Assembly (NCBI GenBank): GCA_963422465.1
Contig: OY730169.1
Coordinates: 1,860,001 to 1,924,000, forward strand
Source of the DNA: Lichina pygmaea
Lineage: Eukaryota; Ascomycota; Lichinomycetes; Lichinales; Lichinaceae
DNA length: 64,000 nt
Reading direction: 5' to 3'
The notes under the pieces are model-generated. The model was given only the letters and a program-made list of their open reading frames with translations, was not told the DNA's origin and did no database searches. Made by a program: the position numbers and the translations under genes. Below, in pieces: positions 58,061-64,000 of the stretch; the stretch's first letter is position 1; each line of letters starts with the position of its first letter.

Positions 58061-59197
58061 CCCGGACAGCGAGCGGTGTCGGTGTACGACCCAAGCCGAA
58101 CTACGCGAAGACCTAAAGACGCACATGTCTTGACATCCAGATGCACTGCCTGAATCAATTTGGCCCGTCTGATCTGCCAAAGACCAAGGTGTCCGGACCT
58201 GTCAAAAGCCAAGCAGGATCCCAACTCCTACTATTCCGGCCCGCGAGCAGCGTCGTCACATGAGCGAACTAGAATCCAAAGATCCAAAGATCCTGTCGAC
58301 CAAGAAGTCAATCAAGAAGCGACTTTCCCGGCGAAGGAGACGAGGAAGCCCCGGGAGCAGCGGCACTCCTGGAAGGTCCAGGGTACAGAAGTCACGGAAA
58401 ACAAGGCAGCTCCTAGAAAGACTTCCCCTTTTGTTTCGTCGGTCTGTTACGTAGATCTTTCTGGATCCTTGTATCGTTTGATGGATCCAGGCAGGGCTAC
58501 AGCTGAGCAGAGCAACTGCCCATACAGTTGTGCTCTTCTATAGGTAGGAGGAATCACTCATTCGATATGATAATTGGTTTGATCCCATTGTTCCTGCTTC
58601 TTCGCGAACGGGCCGGATTCCTGCTTGCTGTCTGTCTTTGACAAGCCTTCCCCCCCACCTCCCCCAAAATCCCCTTGGCCCCCCCCCAAGGATCTGTGGA
58701 CTTCTCACAACAGATAAACTGCCAAGGTGTTCTATTCCTTTTCAAAACACACCTAGTGTAATTTCAACTTCTAGAATCCAAGACAGTTCTGTTTCTTTCT
58801 TTTCCTGCTGTAGCTTGTGTCTTTTTGTATCTCTGTACAGTAAAGCGTCAAGTGTTCAAAGCTTGACAGAGGAGCTATCATTGGAACATGGTGTATGGAG
58901 TGTATCCTCGCTAATGCTGAAGGGTAGATTCTCAGTTGACTGTGATGCTAATATCTCAGGTTGCCCTGTGCAGTTCTGATGAGATCTTGTTCGTCCAAGA
59001 CACCCCACACCTGTTATGAATGTAGACGTAGATGATCGACTTTGCATATCATCGTCATTGGTTGGGGTGCGGTCATGAGCACGCTGCGGATTGGGCCAGC
59101 GCTGTGAGCCTAGCCCATGATCTCGTCACTGCCATCATCGTCATCACCACCGTCGTCATCATCTTCTTCTTCGACTTCACCGGTGAGGCGGGGATGA
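58061..59197. other. Intergenic with PPE1 tail duplicate
   Basis: The 3' regions of PPE1 and NPL4 converge here. Apart from the duplicated segment, short C runs at 58650-58690 and a CAT/CTT-rich patch near 59120-59175, nothing is recognised. Confidence 0.5.
58184..58258. repeat. Partial duplicate of the PPE1 3' end
   Basis: CCAAGGTGTC..GACCTGT(C/T)AAAAGCCAAGCAGGATCCCAAC at 58184 matches 58011-58080 across the PPE1 stop codon and beyond. Copy 2 changes the TGC TAG end to TAC TAT and has one extra base early on. It lies 173 bp downstream in the same orientation. Confidence 0.85.
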
Positions 59198-61339
59198 TCA
59201 CCTCAAACTAACTCCCTTGAACCGCTTAGCAAGCCGGTCGTCAACGGCCGAGGGGAAGCGGCGGCCTTCGCTCAGGTCGGACAGAGGGCGTTTGGGGGGT
59301 CGCTCACCGCTCTCTTGCAAGATGGCCACCAACGTGGCCCAGCCTGGACTCGACAGCAGCTGGAAGGCCAACGCGAGATCGTGCTGCGTTGCAGCTTGGA
59401 ACAGGAGCCCCTCCTCGTCCTGGACGCGACGCAGAAATCAGCCCCGTTCCCACCCACGCTAGTGAAAGTCTGTACGTCGGATCCAAAGAGAGCTTGGAGA
59501 TCATATGCCTACCTTTCCGAGCACATCCATGCCGTGGATGAAGCTGACAAGTCGGAAGTCGGAGATTGCTTGAATTTCCTTGTCCTGATCCACCTCGCTT
59601 CGGCTGACGCCGAGAACTCTGGCCAGCGCGTGCACATCTTGAGTCTCGCCGGTCGCTTCCCGGTTCTCGACGGGAAAGTCGTGGGACCGGAACAGCGGCT
59701 GCGGCTGGCTCGGGAAGCCGTGCGTCAACGTCACGAGCAGATACTCGACCGGAAACGCCGGCTTCGCGTTCTCTTGCACGTTGGCGCCGTGCTCGTTGAT
59801 CTTCCGGTAGAAGACCTCGGGGATGTACCGCGGTCGGGTCGACACCCCGTCGGGCTCGTCTTCGTCCTGCACCAGCATCACGGACGGCTCGGCCGAAGGC
59901 TCGATGATGTTGGCGCGCACCATCTCGACGGCCGAGTTCGACACCTGAAAGGCCGACACGCTAATGCCTCCGTCCTCGTCTCCGCTGACGACGCACGTCA
60001 CAAAGTCGGACCCGAAGCGTCCCGTGTCGCTCCATCTGCTGGCTTTGGGGTGCCGTGCCTGTAGACGGGCGGCAAAGACAATCTCGAGGGATGACAGAAA
60101 ATACGAGTCCATGTGTCGCTTGCAGACGACCGTACCGTCCCCGGCACCGGCATCGATCAGGTCGGTGAAGATGATGCCGACCTTCCGCAGGCCGCACAAG
60201 TTTGCAATCGCGTCGGTCTTGCCTTCGTCTCCCCAGTCCTGCAACGTGACACCATCCACTTCGTCCACCTGTGGCGGCTCGTATATGACTTCGACTACGG
60301 CCTTGACGCCCAGCGGCACCTCCTCGTACTCGTCATATCGGCCGTAGAGGTACCCTATCCGTTGGGCCCCCGATTTGCGCCAGAAGTCAAGGAAGGTGTT
60401 GATTAGATCCGGGGTGGCGAACTCGACATGGTCCACCATACGGAACTGCTGAGGCTGGAGCGTGATTGCGCTGGGCTGGCACTTGGTGCAGATGCCTTCG
60501 GGCCACGTGGGATGGCCAGACGGGCAGTCAGTTCGCACACGATAGAACGGTTCACCGAGAGGGGGCACATATGAACTGCCTGACTCGGGCCGGTTTGTGG
60601 TCGAGTTGATCTTGCGGAGGTAAGAGTGGAATGACAAATGCTTGATCTTCTTTTGCTCCAGGTAAGACGGGTTGAATGGTTCCAGGGGGGTACAGTAGTC
60701 ACACATGCCTTTTTGGCCGTGTCTGCACATCTTGGTATCCCGTGGTCTGTAGATCTTGCCATCCTTCTGGTCAAGCTTGTCATCCAAGGCCGACTGCTTG
60801 ACATTCTCCCAAGGGTTTCGGTCCTTTTTCTCTTGCGGTGGTCCTCGGGTCGGCACTAGCCGCTGGTTGTCTGCAGGCCGCACTGGATGGCCGTTTAGAG
60901 GAATTGATGATGATGACGACTTGGCCGCTGTTGTTGGCGCTTGGGCTTCTCCGACGTCGCCAATACTAGGCTGGTCATCTTGTCGGTAGCCAATGAAGAG
61001 GATGTCGCCGTGACTGCAGTGAACAGTGACGTCAGCAGCTGAGTGTGGCTGTGACGATGCCTGGCCTCGAAGCAGCTGTACCTCAGTCCTGGTGCAGAGA
61101 TGGAAACGCCCTTGAGGTCCCGCAAACGCCTGAGTTGGCCGTGCGCAGCTTTGTTCGAGAGTGTGATGGACGAAGGGTCTGTATCTTTGGGGAGGTGCTC
61201 GAGAAGCTACCGTTCGCGGTCAGCAACGCTCACACAGTTTCCAGGAGATGCTCACCTTGGGTTTCAATGCGAAAAAGTCATCTTGAGGCTGGACCTCTAA
61301 TCGAAACGTCCCATGGGGACCTCGAAAGCGAAGAAGCAT
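59198..61339 (-). CDS. NPL4: Npl4, Cdc48/p97 cofactor for ubiquitylated substrates
   Basis: With Ufd1, Npl4 brings ubiquitylated proteins to the Cdc48 unfoldase in ER-associated degradation and nuclear quality control. Four exons on the minus strand: 61339-61256, 61206-61082, 61013-59513 and 59419-59198; 643 residues, normal for the family. A ubiquitin-like start ([20 protein letters not shown]) is followed by [20 protein letters not shown] across intron 2, the zinc-binding [19 protein letters not shown], the MPN-like core [40 protein letters not shown] and the C-terminal [20 protein letters not shown]. The open frame runs seven codons past the last donor to a stop, so a naive reading truncates the protein; the 93-nt intron restores the conserved C-terminus. 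Confidence 0.93.
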
Positions 61340-61929
61340 GATCTGTGTGAGCTTCTACAAGATCGACGTGAGGGATAAGTGTCAGAAAAGGAATGTAGAT
61401 GGTAACAGAGTATCACAGACACCGTGGAGGGACCATTTGTACTGGTGCCCAGTGCAGACGTAAGATGGTGATGCCTCACCGAGTCGACGTCAGAAGGAGA
61501 CGGCGGCAGTTGCCGGCAGGAACCAGATACCAGGTCACATGACTATCTGAGGACCGTGAACATTAGTCAGACAGTGACCACTGCTTATGTAAGGGTGAGG
61601 CTACCCACAAGGCGATCCAAGTATCTGCTACTAGGAAGCTCATTTAGAAGTCAAAGATTCCAGAGTACTGAATACCTTCGTAGTCAGGCGTAATTTTAGC
61701 GCAGAACTCAAGAGGCCACGCTTTTGACTCTGATACCCCTGTCAGTTTTATACGAGGCCGTGAGCTGTTCACTTTCAAGACCTTCCTGGCGATGCGCCCA
61801 ACAGAGGCGTTCAGGCAACATCCGCTCACATTCCCTTGTCGACTATCCGCTATTCACTTGGAGTAGTACCGTTTGCCAAATTCCGGACAGTCGGCAGCCG
61901 AGAGCGTCCAGCTCCCTCGATAGCTCACC
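61340..61929. promoter_or_regulatory. Shared divergent promoter NPL4/SEC66
   Basis: 590 bp between two start codons on opposite strands. No coding sequence or known element is recognised. Confidence 0.5.
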
Positions 61930-62894
61930 ATGGTGGACCTAGTCACCCTCGCAATCCCGTTTGTCTATCTCACCATCCTTGTCGGCTCTCTCGCAACTTT
62001 CTCTTCTCTGTATCGGAAACGAAAAACTGGTCTGTCTTGCCTACTCCTGTGTCATCAGTACTTTAGGGCTTTGCACGACTGATGTCCTGTAGCGAAAGCG
62101 ACGTCCCTCGAACCATGGTTCCCTCCACACCTCCAGCGTAACATCTACTACTCATTGGTCTCTCTCGAGCCTCAGCCGGGTCAGGAGAAGGTACCGACGG
62201 TGCCGGACAGTGTCCTCAAGGCTGCCCTTCTACGTCGTGCAACCGAAGACATCCATCGCATCATGCAGATCAGAAGCTCGAAACAGGCGTTGGCCACGTT
62301 GCTGCAACGTGGAAGCGTCGGGGACGATCTATGGCAGAGATTCCAGCGGGCCGAAGCAGAGACTGAGGACGAGTTACGGGACGTCGTCAACGAGGTTTGT
62401 CTCCGAACATGATCGCTTTTGCACCCTTCAACCGAGAATCGGCCGCTTGGTCACCGACGACGATATGACCCGAAACTGAATTTATCCAGGCCAACGCCTT
62501 CTCCCCCAACTGGGGCCCAACAATCTTCCAGTCGGCCCACGAAATGGCGAACAACGCAGCGCTACGCAAAAGGATTGATGATCTGCAATCGCAGACACAG
62601 TCCGAGAAGGAATGGTGGGAGCAACGTCGTGCAACGATCCAAACAGAGTTCATGAAGGAGCTCGACGGGGGCGTCAAGACTTCCACGGACCCTTCCATCC
62701 CGATACCCGCAAACCGCTCAAAAGCAACAACACCGAGCATCGAGCGACAGAAAGAGCAACTGGAGAAAGAAAGGGAGAGAGGAACGGCGACTAGTGATGA
62801 AGATACCGTGCTCGTTGAAGCCGGCGGGCCCACCGCCACCGGTACCGGGAAGGGAGGTGCGGGGAGCGCCAAGAAGCGTAAGGGGAAGAAATAA
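61930..62894 (+). CDS. SEC66: Sec66 (Sec71), post-translational translocon subunit
   Basis: Subunit of the Sec63 complex that imports proteins into the ER after translation. Three exons, 61930-62029, 62093-62394 and 62490-62894 (introns of 63 and 95 nt, GT-AG), encode 268 residues. The N-terminal membrane anchor is LVTLAIPFVYLTILVGSLAT, then a basic SLYRKRK. The cytosolic domain has LEPWFPPHLQRNIYYSLVSL, VLKAALLRRATEDIHRIMQI, LLQRGSVGDDLWQRFQRAEA and ANAFSPNWGPTIFQSAHEMA, all typical of Sec66. The C-terminus is charged and ends AKKRKGKK. Confidence 0.92.
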
Positions 62895-62963
62895 GATTCT
62901 TCTACTGTGTTCCTCTGGGAGAGTCAGGCGTCCGGGCCAGGTTGGAGTATCGGGATCTTGTGC

Positions 62964-63640
62964 ATGTCGCACCATCTGGTTTTGGGGGTTGACTGCGAGG
63001 AGAGAAAACCAAGATATTCGATTGCAGTCTTCGGTCAGCGTTTTCTCAGGCATCTGATTTCAACGGCATCGCATTGCTGCTCTCTCTGGGGCCCGTCTCA
63101 TTTCTTTGGTGGGAGTGCCGGCAGCTCATGTGCCCGAGTCGAGGGCTTCCAAAGGTCACTGTTCGGGCTTCAGCAAGTCGACACCGCATCCATAGCCGAG
63201 CAAGCTGCATCTTCGGGAGGCTATCCTCTGTTCGATCATCAAGGCCCAGAGACGATCTCCCACAGAACCCCGCTACAGACTCCCATCTTGTCACCCTCCC
63301 CGGTGGAGGTACGTCACTTCTTGCTCTCTCGACGCAAACGGCTCTGGCCCTTTGCGGTGCACACTCCTCCGCGATACACACCTGTCAGTCCTACTCTGAC
63401 TTTGGCTGGCTGGCTCTGGATACGTTCAAATCGACGTGATGTTGTATCTCTTCAGATGCACCTGGTTTTACGCACTGGCCTGGGATGAGGGGCATCGCAG
63501 CGCTGACGCACCTGTTTTCGCTCGTCATGGCCACCAACCACTGGTATAGTGTCCACTATGCCCTGGCGATGCGGCGTGACGACAAGCCGGCGAGCATTGA
63601 CCACTACCACCGCTCTAGCAGCCCACCGCCGGGTCCATGA
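62964..63640 (+). CDS. Possible unrecognised gene, exon structure unresolved
   Basis: A plus-strand frame from ATG 62964 (MSHHLVLGVD) is open for 174 codons to 63488. A second open segment at 63455-63640 reads APGFTHWPGMRGIAALTHLF and SLVMATNHWYSVHYALAMRR and ends SSSPPPGP. A GTACGT donor at 63308 and an AG acceptor before 63456 could link coding exons. The frame that joins best to the second segment (..VTLPGGDAPGFTHW) is not the long one, so two models compete. I recognise neither protein; it could also be SEC66 3' untranslated region. Confidence 0.25.
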
Positions 63641-64000
63641 GGGATGTGGCTCGATGAGAGAGTCATAGCGTTCGTCCACTTGCCGTATCTCAAGCATGCC
63701 GATGCACATGAGCTGTAGCTGTGTGGGAACCTACAGTCGAATCCTCCACCGTCAGCCCACTAGTAGCTTTAGACCATCCCTGCGTGCTTATGCAGTCCCA
63801 GTCTGTCGTGTCATCCCTAGTTCTAGAAGTCGTCCAGGTTGTTACTCCCTCTCATGACATCAATCTAGCATCTCTAGCTAGCTGAACTGATGGATGTCTC
63901 TACTTGTCACCACTCACATAGCAGTCACGAACTCTGTGGAGGAGAGCGTTGATTCCGGAGCGATCTAGTGATCTAGCTAGGGGAATGGTCCTGACGATAT
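63641..64000. other. Window end, nothing recognised
   Basis: Only short frames. CTAGCTAG-rich sequence at 63850-63990. Confidence 0.5.

Noticed and set aside
59315-60064. 249-codon plus-strand open frame
   Set aside because: Antisense to the NPL4 coding exon; no domain.

Overview
The window is nuclear DNA of a filamentous ascomycete (Pezizomycotina; a Sordariomycete is my guess, not shown). The evidence is eukaryotic genes with many 50-130 nt GT-AG introns, proteins that read as ascomycete orthologues (Rpl33, Vma21, Sec20, Sec66, Npl4, Dsc4, a DUF2406 protein), no operons and no plasmid or phage features. Most genes had to be read across introns. Exon joins were checked by eye for GT/AG borders, phase and fit to the remembered family; no alignment was run.

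Layout. 1-9.9 kb: the N-terminal part of a Q/P-rich protein cut by the window edge, a decayed secreted amidohydrolase, an amino-acid permease, a gene-poor stretch, and a small C2HC zinc-finger gene followed by a diverged local duplication. 10.3-24.1 kb: VPS33, HTS1, an unrecognised small secreted protein in three exons, COQ6, VMA21 and a DUF2406 protein. 24.1-33.6 kb: about 9 kb of mostly non-coding DNA with diverged direct repeats, GTAC-rich tracts and a mariner-like relic. It encloses one hidden housekeeping gene, RPL33, split into seven exons including 10-nt and 14-nt micro-exons. 33.6-64 kb: an alpha-glucoside/sucrose permease, ZWF1, a pol III transcription unit, SEC20, MRPL44, a pyrophosphatase, DUS2, RFC2, DSC4, an NAD-binding epimerase-like gene, a 200-base N gap, a membrane-anchored alpha/beta hydrolase, PPE1, NPL4 and SEC66.

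The genes do not form one pathway. They are housekeeping functions: translation (HTS1, RPL33, MRPL44, DUS2), secretory and vacuolar traffic (VPS33, VMA21, SEC20, SEC66), protein quality control (NPL4, DSC4), DNA replication (RFC2), and metabolism (ZWF1, COQ6, pyrophosphatase). Five pairs are divergent with short shared promoters: VPS33/HTS1, SEC20/MRPL44, pyrophosphatase/DUS2, RFC2/DSC4 and NPL4/SEC66. The best candidates for something undescribed are the secreted four-cysteine protein at 15.46-16.25 kb and the repeat-rich island at 26-27.6 kb. I saw no biosynthetic cluster, no CRISPR and no recognisable retroelement. Long homopolymer G/C runs recur between genes.
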